Shown here piece by piece: positions 23,230 to 34,960 of a stretch of DNA of 64,000 nt (position 1 is the stretch's first letter; each line of letters begins with the position of its first letter). The DNA is from Zygnema circumcarinatum (taxonomy: Eukaryota; Streptophyta; Zygnematophyceae; Zygnematales; Zygnemataceae), in assembly GCA_037447605.1 (NCBI GenBank), contig CM074806.1, positions 3,331,489 through 3,395,488 on the forward strand. Direction: 5' to 3'. A program made the translations under genes and the position numbers. The notes below the pieces were generated by a model, which saw only the letters and a program-made list of their open reading frames with translations, ran no database searches and was not told the origin of the DNA.

Positions 23230-26200
23230 TCAGGACAGCGCTGCCGAGGAAGGCGCAAAGGGGGATCCCGGCGGAGGGGAGAGGCCGAGGTGACGCATGA
23301 TGCGAATGCGCCGATCTTCATGAGCTTGTGGGGAGCCCTGCTGCGATACAAAGTGGAGAACGAAGGAGAAAGTAGAAGCGTGAGTGAGACTCAATGTAAC
23401 ACTTGTGCTCTCCTACAGAAAGGGCGAAGGAGATGTCAATGATTTCAAGCATCCCAACTTCTGAAATGGAGGACAAAAAGGTGAAGTTAGAGAGGACATG
23501 AGGCAGAGACGGATCCAAGAAACAGAGGTTATCAAGTTTGGAGCCATAATAATAGACAAGATCGAGGGAAGCTTGAAATGGGACAAGTGAGTTAAGAAGG
23601 TGAGAAAAGTCTTCACTTCTTTGAGCCAGACGAGTCCTCACCGTGGCTTCCGACTTTCCTCTCTTTTTGGCTTTGGTTCGTCGTCCCATGGAAACGCCTT
23701 CCCCATCCTTCTCTCCGTTGTGGGAAGCCATGGCTTCTCGTCCGTTCCGCAGACTCCGTTTTGCAGACTCGCTCCCTCCATCCTCCCCGGATGCTGCCTC
23801 CGTCGCAGCTCTGGTCGATGCGTCGCCCTCGCCACCCTCCGCATCTACGCATAGAACCAAGAAGCTAATTCACAAAGAAGAAAGTTGACCAAAGCTTGCA
23901 AGACAAAACAAGGCGTTCAAAGAAGAAGCAGACAGTGTGGAGATATACAATATAAACCATTGGGGATTAAATTGAACAAACGTGGAGGAGGAGATAACTT
24001 GATACGTATATACACAATGAGCTCGCTGCTACTCCGAAACATCAATCCCCGTAGAGCCCAAGGGAAACTTTTAACTAAAAGCCAAATGAGATGTACTTGT
24101 CAATGTGGTCCGCCGGAGTCCAGCAGATTACGAAAAACTATCACTCTATAACATACGCAGAACAGGAGAAGCCAATGACGATGGATATGAATAACATCAC
24201 AGGAAAGTGGCAATACCTTCCAGTTTCCGACCTTTTCCTTTCGGAGATACACCCGGCGACAGTATTGCCCAATCTACAGGCAAGGTTCCGCTTTTCTGAA
24301 ACTCCAAAACCTGCATGCAAAACGGTTTCATCATTTTTCTATTCTCATTGCAAGACGAAAACGACAGTTCGGGCTCTAAGGAATAATCTTGACTTAATGC
24401 ATCTAGCAGCGCATCGGGCAATGTGGAGAGAGAATGAAAATGAGCCGGATGAAGTGGGGCCCAGAAAGAGGATGGATTGAGGTGAACAGCGAGAGGAAAT
24501 GAGTGGAGAAGGAGGCAGCCGGAAAACAACGCGAATCATGGTAAAAAAGGCGACGGCAGACTAGGGGAAAAAAAGCCGCGGGATGAATGAGACAAATGAG
24601 AGGGAGAGAGAGTGGAAGAGGGCAAGAGAAACAAGTGGGAAGCAAAGTGTATCATGCATTGTGCGTGTGAGAAAGAGAGGGAGAGAGGAAATGAAATGGA
24701 CGGAGGGTCCGAGTAACTTACCTCCTCTAAAGCTTTCTGAAATGTTTTTTTTCGCTGTTTGCTGCGGTCTTGAAACTTCTGCACTCACACAATTTTTTAA
24801 CATTAAACGCTAACTTTCCGCCAAAGGACTGAGCAATTCACTTTTGTTCACACTGCCAGATTGCCTTTACTTCAATTACGGTTCTGCCGAAGTTGAAACA
24901 TACTCATGCCCTAATGCCAGGTTCAAGGCTTTAGCAACAGTCATTTGCACAATCCTTTTGATGCAAACACACATTTTCTACTGATTTACTACATTACTGG
25001 TTCACTCACCGTGTCAAGGTCTGACAGGGAGTGAACAGGGTCCACCCACGCACTGCAGAGCCCACACAAGAAAACCGTCAGCTGCAGTAATACTTGTCCG
25101 ATGCTCTTCATTGAACAGACCATCTGTGACTACAGCTCACCAGATATGAGCTTCCCCCATTAACATAACAAAAAAAGAATTCACCCCACTGCAGGAGAAT
25201 TGTTAAAAACAAAGCAGTATTGAAGAAGAGCAGGGGACGGCTCCTACAAGTCATAAGTGCCAAAAAAGCGGACGAGAACATCTGTTGCAGAGGCTCTTTC
25301 TTTCATGAGAGAATCATCGGCAATAGAAGGATCAATGACCTGCATCCCACTGCCAAACTTCATTACTAGACAACAAGCCCAGACTTCAGCTTTACGTCCT
25401 TTCTCCTTCAGATTCAACCTTTCTCACGTCTCTTTGCCTCCCCCCGTTCCATACATTCTCCCCATCCCATCTCCACAAGGGAAGGAGGGATCTAAGTTAA
25501 ATCAAAACCAACGTTTTTGTTCTGTTCTCCTTCATCATACCTGAGCAGGCCACCATGGAAAACGTCCAAGTTTTGCCCAAACCACTCGTCCTATGAGCTC
25601 CTTTGAACTGGCCATCGCTCCAAGGCCCTCTTCATCCTCTTCCTTTGATGATCCCCTTCCTCTCACTCGGACCTTCCCACCACCTCCTACGGGTTGCTCA
25701 GCTCTGCCCCGCCATCGTTTTCCGCAAATTACTTGGTGAACTACCTCTAAGCCTTCGTCAGCATAGTGCAGTTTGAAAACAGACCGATTTCAGAACAACA
25801 ATACAACCCAACATTTGAAACGTGTCTAGACCCAGCCAATTCAACCCAAAAGAACAAGAGGTTCATAGCTTCTTACCTTTCTTTCTCTGCCGCTTCCTGG
25901 GCTTTTGCTGCAAGTCTTGCTCTGACTCGAGCTGTACCACGAAATCCCGAAATTTCAGGAGCCGGTGGGGCCGCATCACCTTTATCCGCTCTCGCATCAT
26001 CTTCCACATCTTCCCTTCCATTCACAGCCTTATTGCTCGAAGGTAAGGATGTTTGGAACGTGTCTTGGGCAGCCGGCTCCTCACGAGGATAACTGGTGGC
26101 TTGATCATCCCCTGCACCGGTGTGAAAGGAAATCAGAGTAAGATTGCTCTCCATTGTGAGAGAACACATGCAAATTCAAGTACTTAAACAGCTTGTCGTG

Positions 26201-27089
26201 AGTTTGGTATTTCTAGAAAACTAATGTGCCAGCCTTATGCTAATGGAACACAGTCAGAAATTAAGACAGACCAATGGCCTTTTTCCTCCATTGTCTCTCT
26301 GGCAAGAGGAAACAGGAGAGAGGGAACTGAAGTGCTAAAGGGGAAACAAGAGAGGGAGACGGGGAAGGAGGAGAGGAAAAGCAGGTTCAGAGAAGATAGA
26401 GATCAGGGAAAGAGAAGGAAAGGAGAGAAGAGGAAGGAGGAATGAGGCACAAAAAACTCGTCGAAGGGAATGGGGGGAAGGTGCGAGAGCAGTATAAGGT
26501 AGAGAGGGGTTTTCATTTGACGAGACGGAAGAGGGGAGAAAGGAAAGGACGAGGGAGTCCGAGAGGAAAAAAAAGAAAGAGGGGAAGGAGGATGAAGGAA
26601 GAAAAGAGAGGAAGAGAAACGAAGTGAGAGAGGGAGGAATGAAGAAAAGTGAGAGGGACAGAGAGAGAAGGGGTAAAACAGAACAGGAGAAAGGAGGTTG
26701 GAAGGCGAGACTGGGAGGAAGAAAGCGCGAATTGTGAGGATCAAAAAAGGGAAGGTGAGAGAAGAGAGAATGAAAGAGGAAAGGGGCAAGATGGACATGG
26801 GAGAGAGAGAAGCCGTGGTTTTACAGCAGAGGGGGAGAGGAGGTGCAGGATGAGAAATTAAAATAGAGACGCTTTGAGACAGCGCGCGTGAGAGGGTGAG
26901 GGTAACGTAAAGAAGTGAAAAATACGAAACGGAGAGGAAAGAAAGGGGGACGATGGGGACATATACGGGTGAAAAAAGGCGACGAGACACAGAAAGCAAA
27001 GAGAGGGTGAGAGAATGCGGAGGCCCGTCAAGCTTTCACTGACCTCTCAACTCAATCACATGGTTCTCGTAGCTGTCAGAATCTTCCAT
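23230..27089 (-). CDS. Plant-type PWWP domain protein
   Basis: Nine exons close in phase: 27089-27044, 26111-25877, 25703-25541, 25339-25248, 25052-25010, 24778-24722, 24310-24217, 23844-23642 and 23340-23230, giving 347 aa. The PWWP domain (residues about 130-210) starts IGRVVWAKLGRFPWWPAQ and continues VLVRFFGTYDFAWVDP and FQKALEE. PWWP domains bind methylated histone tails plus DNA, so a nuclear chromatin role is likely. The C-terminus (HEDRRIRIMRHLGLSPPPGSPF) resembles the conserved tail of plant PWWP proteins of the At1g51745 type; this is recalled family knowledge, not a search. Flanking regions are acidic or basic and probably disordered. The first intron (about 930 bp) is almost wholly pyrimidine on the sense strand. 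The protein is shorter than its land-plant relatives. No enzyme domain is seen. Confidence 0.88.
26240..26980. repeat. Long purine-rich (plus strand) block in PWWP intron 1
   Basis: About 740 bases are dominated by G and A on the plus strand (runs such as GAGAGAGGGAG and GGAAAGGAG), so the transcribed sense strand is C/T-rich. The open frames here (for example 26403-26999 minus, full of Ser, Leu and Phe) reflect composition, not coding. Confidence 0.75.
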
Positions 27090-27341
27090 TCCCGCGGCCT
27101 TACCCTTCCCTTCCTGAAGCAGCAGTAGAGCACCTTCACCTCCTCCTCCTCTTCCACCTTCTCTAACCCTGAATCACCTTCAATACCCTATTCTCCTCCT
27201 CTAGCCCAGCCCGAAATTAGCGTGTCCTTCCGCCCCTAATTGGAAGATCCTCCGCTTCAAGAGGGCGCCACACGCTGCGCTGCAAAGAGTCCGACTGAAA
27301 TGGTTTGCACGAGACTCACCACCGACGAGAGCCGACGGGAA

Positions 27342-27906
27342 AACCACGAGGAAGAGTGGATCTTGCGAGAGTGAAACCACGAGGAAGAGTGGATCTTGCG
27401 AGAGTGAAACCACGAGGAAGAGTGGATCTGCGAGAGTAAAACTACGAGGAAGAGTGGATCTGCGAGAGCGAAACTACGAGGAAGAGTGGATCTGCGAGAG
27501 TGAAACCACGAGGAGTGGATCTGCGAGAGCGAAACTACGAGGAAGAGTGGATCTGCGAGAGTGAAACCACGAGGAAGAGTGGATCTGCGAGAGTGAAACC
27601 ACGAGGAAGAGTGGATCTGCGAGAGTGAAACCACGAGGAACAGTGGATCTGCGAGAGTGAAACCACGAGGAAGAGTGGATCTGCGAGAGTGAAACCACGA
27701 GGAAGAGTGGATCTGCGAGAGTGAAACCACGAAGAAAAGTGCATCTGCGAGAGTGAAACCACGACGAAGAGTGGATCTGCGAGAGTGAAACCACGAGGAA
27801 GAGTGGATCTGCGAGAGTTAAACCACGAAGACGAGTGGATCTGCGAGAGTGAAACCACGAGGAAAAGTGCATCTGCGAGAGTGAAACCACGAGGAAGAGT
27901 GGATCT
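27342..27906. repeat. 32-bp minisatellite, about 18 units
   Basis: Head-to-tail copies contain GAAACCACGAGGAAGAG then TGGATCTGCGAGAGT. Early units (toward 27360) have CTTGCG instead of CTGCG (33 bp), one unit is shortened, and several carry GTGCATC or ACTACGAG variants. Because 32 is not a multiple of 3, all three frames stay open, which yields spurious 150-residue frames. The array sits between the divergently oriented PWWP and cobalamin adenosyltransferase genes. Confidence 0.95.
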
Positions 27907-28888
27907 GCAGCACAGCGCATCCACTGGCACGCGTTTCCATGCTTCTAAAAAATCAAATTGGGCTCCATCTTCTTTGCAAAGTTTTTGCAAAGCTGTAAAG
28001 TGTCAAATTGTGAACCCAGCTCGACTCAATCAAGCTTCTATCAAAAGTTTGGAGCCGTTCTGCACCTCCTCATGTGCGATTGTGCGAAGTTGGCAAAAGA
28101 CCCTTTTGTTGTCGTCCAAACAAAACGAACAAAACTGTTTTTCTCCACACTTCTGACTCAGAATACTTCGTTGCCCTGTGACGTCACGCCTTACAGGGCA
28201 CTGGCTCTCCATGCACAGTTCGGACAGGCAAACTACGCAACGCTCAAACGGTGGCATGGAGCATCGTCCTTTTGACGCACTCTGCTGCTCATCGGCTGAG
28301 ATCGCCGCCATGGCTGCCGCATCTCCTCCACAGTGAGTGGAAACATCGTCTTCTGTGCCGGCAGAGGTGAGCTTTCTTTGCTCTCGCCTTTCCATTTTCT
28401 CTCATTATATTATGCTCTTTCGTCTCCCTTCTCCCTCGTTACCTTCGCGTCCCTGTGTTGCCCCCCCTCTTCCCTCTCTCTCATCTCTCCCTTTCTCTCT
28501 TTCCCTTTCTCTTTCCCTCTCTATTTTTCTCTTCCGCCCCCACTCTCCCGCTCTTTCTCTTGAAACCCTCTGCCTTCCGCTTCATTTCTTTTCTCCTATA
28601 GTTTTTTTTTCTGTATCGCTATTGGTACCTGGCCACATTCTTCTCGCTTGCTCGCCTGAATAGCGTCAAGCTCACGTTAGCCCTACCCTTCTTCTTTGGC
28701 GACGTGCATGCGGAGACTATATCATCTTTTCCCACCGGCTACAGACATTCCGTGCCAATTTATGGGGCTTAGCTGAATAGTGTAGTTGCTTAAAGAACGA
28801 CTATTTTAACTATTTTTTCCTTTTTCCTTTTTCCTTTACTAATTTTCTTTTTTCTCTAGTTAATGTTGCAGATCATGCACAGTACTCA
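27907..28888. other. Intergenic / 5' leader of cobalamin adenosyltransferase
   Basis: Positions 28390-28640 are strongly C/T-rich. Around 28305-28367, a short Met frame (MAAASPPQ, then stop) ends near two good donors (GTGAGT and GTGAGC), so this is probably a non-coding 5' exon of the downstream gene. The phases do not allow it to be joined as coding. Confidence 0.45.
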
Positions 28889-30045
28889 ATGCTTACAACA
28901 CGTGTAATAGTCGGAACCTTGAAACGGGTAAACATTAATCAAAAAGCGTGTCGGCTGCAAAAGGCATGCATGCATTCAACAATATCACATACAATGTCAA
29001 CTTCGGCCCACAATGGTCTCGGTTCTTCTATTGGGACCAAAGATGAGGCCTTTTCAAACGTTATCGAGGAGAAGAAGGATGATGCTCAAGCTAATGAGGA
29101 TGCTCTCAAATCAAAGTCCTCTAATACGACACAGTTCAAAATCTATACAAAGACTGGGGATAAAGGAGACTCCTCCCTGTACAGTGGGGAGAGACGACAA
29201 AAGGATGATGACGTTTTCCACGCCCTTGGAGATGTGGATGAGCTCAACAGTGGACTGGGATTAGCCCACGAGTTCTGTCGACAAGATGAGTTGGAGGAAA
29301 TTGTTCTTCAAGTAAGTCTTGGATCAAGGAGAATGACTAGACTTTGTTTCTTGTCTCTTTAAGGGCTTTCATTCTATGGATGCAAATGCTCAGTTCATGT
29401 TTATGGTTGAGCTTCATTAATGGTTTGTTTACACAAAAGAACCATGACATGCGGCGCCTGATTTTCGCTCGTCAGAATGATTTCAGATAGAGGAAATTCA
29501 GTCGCGGCTCCTCGACGTGGGGTCTGCTGTGGCGACGCCGCTTGGCACTTCTGCAGCGAGAAAGTTGGCGCAGGTCAAGTTTGATCCAATGGCTGTGATA
29601 AAATTGGAGCAGTGGATTGACAAGATGGATGAAGAGCTGCCTCCCCTCAAAAACTTCATTCTTCCCTCAGGTAACCAACCAACCATCCACATAAACATAG
29701 TAAATTCTGACGCATAATGGAAGTCGCCGGGCTGATTAATGCACACATCCAGAATCCAAAGTATTCATTTGTGTCTCTCTGTATTGGATTGTCGGAGATT
29801 GAGGTGTAAGGTTCTAATTCTCCCCCTTGTGCTGCCACTCAGGCGGTCTCATGAGCTCGCAGCTCCATGTAGCACGTGCTCTGTGCAGGAGAGCGGAACG
29901 GAAAGTGGTTCCTTTAGTGAAGGCAGGCCATGTGGATGCCGAGGTTGGGATTTTTTTGAACCGGTTAAGTGATTACCTCTTTACGGCTGCCCGGCTCGCT
30001 GCCAAACGAGGAGGCCATCAAGAAGTTGTTTACAAGAAACTCTGA
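28889..30045 (+). CDS. MMAB: Cob(I)alamin adenosyltransferase (PduO/MMAB type)
   Basis: Three exons, 28889-29311, 29487-29670 and 29843-30045, give 269 aa. After ~90 residues that include a basic, hydroxyl-rich leader (likely mitochondrial targeting), the catalytic core starts [20 protein letters not shown], with the ATP-binding TKTGDKG motif. It continues [49 protein letters not shown] and the C-terminal [14 protein letters not shown] and [17 protein letters not shown]. These are the conserved blocks of MMAB. The enzyme transfers the 5'-deoxyadenosyl group of ATP to cob(I)alamin, making AdoCbl, the cofactor of methylmalonyl-CoA mutase. Length and motifs are complete. Its presence implies use of vitamin B12, which is typical of algae and not of seed plants. 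Placement in mitochondria is inferred. Confidence 0.96.
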
Positions 30046-30532
30046 GCTTCATTCACCGTCACTTTCTCCTTCCTTGTAGTGTCCCTTCCAAGCAGAACCT
30101 GTGTAAATAATTTGTAGAGAAAGGCGGGAATTTTTCTTTGTGCACTTGATGTCCAACTTTTCCACGCTGTTTTCTGTAAGGTGGCGCTGGCATTAGGACG
30201 GGTTCAAGCCCACATATGCTGTCGGTCTCGGGCCCATTTTCCGTCCCTTCGCCTTTTCGGCGTTCATTCGTTCTGACTTTGGTTCACAACAAGCCATTTT
30301 CTTGTCGAGAGGCACTTCCTCTGAAAGTGGAAAAACAATAAAGCATTTTATTCAACTTTATTTCATTGGTTTGCTCAATCCGCGTTTTTCCCATCTGTCT
30401 GTCTGCTAAAGCAGCCTGTCGTCTACACCGGTCATTGGAAATCCAGACCTTTCTGAGCAGAATAAGTTGGAAATTGTACTTCTGCCATGCCTGCTTACAG
30501 ACCCATCTTTCAACATAGAAAGAATTCAAAGA
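30046..30532. other. 3' UTRs of convergent genes
   Basis: This stretch lies between the stops of the adenosyltransferase (+) and REI1 (-) genes. An AATAAA-like signal (AACAATAAAGC near 30332) is present. Nothing else was recognised. Confidence 0.45.
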
Positions 30533-33186
30533 TCAGAAGGTGACGTTCTTTGGCAGGTTCCGGATCACATTGTTCTTCAGTCCCAGTTTCGTCCGAAACA
30601 TTTCCGCCCTTTGGCTTGCACGCACGCCATTGTCGGCTCTCTTGTTCACTTTGTCCCTCCATGCAGACTGTCCTGTCGTCAGGCCCATGCTCTTATACCT
30701 GCATGTTCATCTCACACCGAAAGATAATATCACCAAAATATCACCTAAACTTTCAGAGAAAGTCAAACACAGCCGCCTCCCTCTTTACTGCGAGTGTACT
30801 ACAGCCGCAGCAAGCTCCTGAGTAAAAGGAGACCCAATTAAAATTGAGAGATTCATTCGCTTGAGATGAAACATGTTTTACCTTGCCACGAGAGCGGTTG
30901 AGATCGCAGCATCGCGAGAATCGGACGGGCGCGGCTTTTGACGGTAATAGCGCGCCATTTCTCGTGAACCGATCACTCGCACACCGCCTCCTTCAGCATC
31001 TCTCGGAATGACTAACTCCATTCCGCTTGAAGTAACTGACACGGCAGAATTGTCTCCTTCGCCACTCAAGATCATGCGCATGTTCTCTTCACCTCCATAG
31101 CTGAAACCCGAAACCCGAAATCGCAACGGAAAGGAAACACGGAGCCACGATAAGTGATGTAACGACAAAGACTAGTTGTCACAACCGTTTTTTCAACTCT
31201 CAGCAAAGCTTGGACCTTTAAAAAAATTGACTATTGAAGCAAAAACCTTGTACAGATGTTCCATCAAGTGGAATAACACGCAGTTAGTTGGTTCCAGCAA
31301 TAACCCGGATAAACGTTGTGCGAGTTGGTTAGTTCAAATTGATGACATTGGAAATAAACTGTGCTCAATAAAGTGAGCTTAATGGATCACCAATTAGAAG
31401 CAAACGCATAATCAACACAGGACAAACTAAAGAGCAACGTCAAGAACAATATCTTCAGCTCAAGTCCACGAGTCAATCGATAACAGCGAATTGTCACATA
31501 TACAATTCTTAACCATATGCAGAACTACTCATTATTCCCCCATGACCATCTCCTGCTGAAACGAGAGAAAAATTCCCCGCGGGTTCAATAATTGAGACAA
31601 CAATTCCAGGCATGCCTCCCGTTAAGGTCACAACGAGTTCCTGAAACTAAGAAAAGAAAATAAGCGAGAGAAACATTCACCTGCTACTGTAATCATAAAA
31701 CTCCTCGAGTTCTTCTTCTGCAGTTCCTGTGCCGTCCCCCCATCGCAGCTTGCAGTGATTCTTATCAAGCATGTGCCGTCGGACTGCCTCCAACCCTTCA
31801 AAGTGCTTTCCACGGTCATCACAGTAGAGACACATACACCCTCTGCTCACCTGCGCCCTCCCACAAAAAAGACAAAAGTCAACTCTAAGCGAGGAACCCA
31901 CCAGAGTACAAACTTCAATCCTTTATCAAAGAAAAGCTATACCTACCAGTCTCGAGCAACTGTCGGCAGAAGCCTATGCACAATAGCGTAATCTGTCAAC
32001 ATTATGCATGAAGAATGTATCTGCACCTGTATGATATACTTCAAACAGCCTAAGATTATGCCTCACAGCTGAAGAAAAATAGTACAGAGCCACTGAGCTT
32101 TACTACCGAAATAGGCCCAATCCAGAAAAACCTTAAACACGAACTCTTTCAACCGAAGTAGCAACATAACGAAATCAGCAACGAGGATAACTTGAGTGTT
32201 CGCATGGATAAGGTACCTTCAGCCCCAAATACTGCAACAATGCACTCGGCTTCACAAGATACTCCGCATCCGGAATGAAGAACCCATGTTGGCGATGCAT
32301 ATGCTCCACGCACCCCTCTAAATTCCCTTCCTTCCCCTTCTCCCCACAAAACAGGCACTCCTCCACTTCCCACTCCTCCAAGTTGCCCACCAACTCCTCC
32401 CCCTCTTCCTCTCCATCGTTCCGAACTCCACCCTTTCCAACTACATCTGTTGCTTCTGCCATCAAGACAGCAGCCTCCTCTTCATCCACGTCTTCCCACT
32501 CGTCTCCACTACCATCATTGTCACTCGCATCTTCTTTTTCACTTTCTTTTCCGACTCTCAGCCTCGCAAACCTCTCCTCCACACTACCACTGCCATCTCT
32601 CTGCCCAGTTTTTGTTCCATTCCCCATCTGCTCCATCATAAGCTCTCGATTTTTCGATGGAGCGGACAGAATAATGGGCTCAGGCGAAGTGCCACCTGGC
32701 ACCGTCGCTGCCCTTCCTAAGTGGGCCTTGGACTGCAAGTGATTATCGTACGCTTTGGTGCTTCCGTATATCTTTCCGCATACGCTGCACTTGTAAACGT
32801 CCTTACTTTTCGATTCATTGTCTCTTCCAGATAAATTTGCGACTGCTTCTCGCCGCCTTTCGAACCATCCTCTTGTCACTCCAGGAAGGCCTGCTACCTG
32901 TTGGTCACCATGCAAGACGTACCATCAATTAAGAGTTGCGGATTAATATGAACAAGCCAACTATCATATTTGATTACTTTAGCACAACGGATGCTGAGCT
33001 AGTCAAATACAAAGCCCAAACCCAAACAGACTTGTCAACAAAAGAAATGCCTTAGCCTCGGGAAGCTCCGGAGTGTACTTTTCGTTTGAGGTTATAGCGG
33101 TGCCAATCACTGCGGTAGTGCTCCCGCTGACTAGCCTCGCTCTCAAAAATCTCGTTGCAGGAGTTGCATGTCAAGACCGTCGCCAT
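30533..33186 (-). CDS. REI1: REI1/ZNF622 60S biogenesis zinc-finger protein
   Basis: Five exons close in phase: 33186-33079, 32897-32217, 31850-31681, 31100-30882 and 30698-30533, giving 447 aa. Four zinc-finger units are visible: CNSCNEIFESEASQREHYRS with a following DWHRYN (residues 7-32), CSVCGKIYGSTKAYDNHLQS with KAH, CLFCGEKGK with EHMHRQHGFF, and CLYCDDRGKHF with RRHMLDKNH. The WHRYNLKRKVAGLP junction and the C-terminal RYKSMGL and FRTKLGLKNNVIRNLPKNVTF blocks are diagnostic of the REI1/ZNF622 family. The yeast homologue acts in the cytoplasm to release and recycle Arx1/Alb1 from late pre-60S particles. A ~100-residue acidic linker (SGDEWEDVDEEEAAV) lies between fingers 2 and 3, as in homologues. 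The gene is complete. Confidence 0.97.
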
Positions 33187-34960
33187 TTCTTGCTGGAGTG
33201 GAGTGAGGGAAAGGGAGGGAGGGGCAGGAGGAAAGAGATGCACCCCTAAATCCTGGAAAGCCAGAAAAAAGCCTCGAAAGGAAAGACTAAGTTAAAGGTC
33301 CGGGGTTGCCGCTCAGAAACAGACAAACGGAACAGAAGCAGTGCTGCAAAACCTATTCTTACACAAAATTAAGAATGAATTGACAGCAAAGCAAATTCAG
33401 AGCATAAGGAATACCTCACAACATCAGCTAAAATAAAGGACAAAAAAAGAGACAAAATCCGTGCAAAGTGAAGTAAGAAACGCGTAGTAATTGAGAACGA
33501 AGACAATTGGCTTACCAGCAACGAAATAAGTAACGACCAATCCCTCCCTCGCTATAGGCCGAGCACGAAATAGAGCAATTTACGAAGCCCTGGCCAGCTC
33601 CTGCTCCTGCTCCTGCTGCCCACTGCCCGCCTCCTTGGCCCCGCCCGGGGTTCTACCCTTCAGCGCAGACCTAATTCGCTCACTTCACCAGAAAGCAATA
33701 ACGTCGGCACCGCGCAAGCCGGCTGGTTAACCACTCATTTTTAGCCGGCCGAAAGCAGCCGGCAGTTTGCCGTACGGTAGGGTGGGGTACAGTACTGTAC
33801 AGTACCCGCTCCTAATATTTTCCACCCTAGTACTTGCGTTACCCAAGAAATTCGCCCTAATTTTGAGGAAACCACTTTCAGTACGGTAAGTCTGTGTTAA
33901 TGTATTAGGGGTGTTAACGTAACCTAACCTATTTTTCAATACAACATCTGTTAATAGAAACGGATTTCGAACATGGGTCACGCTATTCCGCTGTAAGGTA
34001 AGTACGGATAAATCTCTAAATCGTACGATACATGTACGGCACCAATAGGAGCTCGTGACAAGGCCCGCCTGGCGGCTATGTACCTCCCTACAGTGAGAAG
34101 CAGTACGGCCGCAGGCCGGACTCTAACATAATACAGCCCGCCTAACACGGACTCCCTTTTATTTTCAAATTCCAAGATTTTCGCCCAATATTTGCCTACC
34201 CATGGCGAAAATATTAGGAGGGGTACTGTACTGTACATTACCGTACTGTTTGTACAGTACTGCCCCAAATTTGCCGGCCGGCAGTGTTCCCGCCGGCAAG
34301 AAAATAAAAGTTCACACTTGGCGGCTTGCAGGGCCCACACTGGCGGAAGGTCCTCGGGCTCTACCTGAAAGTTTCGAGGTAGTTACTGAGGATTCTTTAG
34401 CTGATCAGTTCCGTCGCTACGGCTTCTACGCATAGATCGCGCCGTGAACTGATCATTTCCAGTTCCATGTGTTCCCTGCTGCTCCCGCATGGACCCCCTC
34501 CCCTCCACTGTAAAAAAGACTCCGCCGTACAATACTTTCACCGTACCGTACCGTTTCGTACAGTTCGTTCGCGCATCCCCATGGATGGCCGAGTATGCAT
34601 GCACGCTGCCGAACATGCTTCTTACCACGTGGCATCCACGTCACCTCCATAGCCAGCAACTTCCAATAGGATCTCGCCACGTGGCTGCTGCACATGCTGT
34701 CGCAGAGGTGTGCACACGCGCCGTCGCACGCGGCCGTGCTTGCTTCGGCGACGGCGCCCTCTCGAGGTGGCCTCGCCTCCGCTCCGCTGCAGCCCGGGAG
34801 TGCCTCTCCTCTCCTCTTCTCTCCTCTCCTCTTGATAGGAAGGATTCCCGCTAAAAAGAGTCATCTGGAGGCCCTCTCACAGCGATCTTCCTCATTCCAT
34901 TGCAGGCGATTTCTTGCCTCCTTCCGCGTCGTTGCAGAGTTTCTCTGGAGCCACAACCGC
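33187..34960. other. Divergent intergenic region rich in TACGGTA motifs
   Basis: This stretch separates REI1 (-) from the SOUL gene (+). At 33769 there is CCGTACGGTAG, and 33805-33890 holds one copy of a dispersed repeat (TATTTTCCACCCT then AAGAAATTCGCCC then GTACGGTA). Further GTACTGTACTGTACATTACC-type strings occur at about 34221-34260, with ACCGTACCGTACCG near 34540. No gene is supported. Confidence 0.5.

Noticed and set aside
26403-26999. 198-residue minus-strand frame rich in Ser, Leu, Pro and Phe
   Set aside because: It lies in a pyrimidine-rich intron block of the PWWP gene; composition explains the openness.
27342-27906. Possible CRISPR-like array
   Set aside because: Units are contiguous with no unique spacers, and the genome is eukaryotic.
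27257-27990. Three overlapping ~150-residue minus-strand frames
   Set aside because: They translate the 32-bp minisatellite; all frames stay open because of the unit length.
28030-28395. 121-residue minus-strand Cys-rich frame
   Set aside because: It crosses the probable leader of the adenosyltransferase gene, and its Cys spacing matches no zinc-finger pattern.
32275-32742. 155-residue plus-strand Ser/Pro-rich frame
   Set aside because: Antisense of the acidic linker of REI1.
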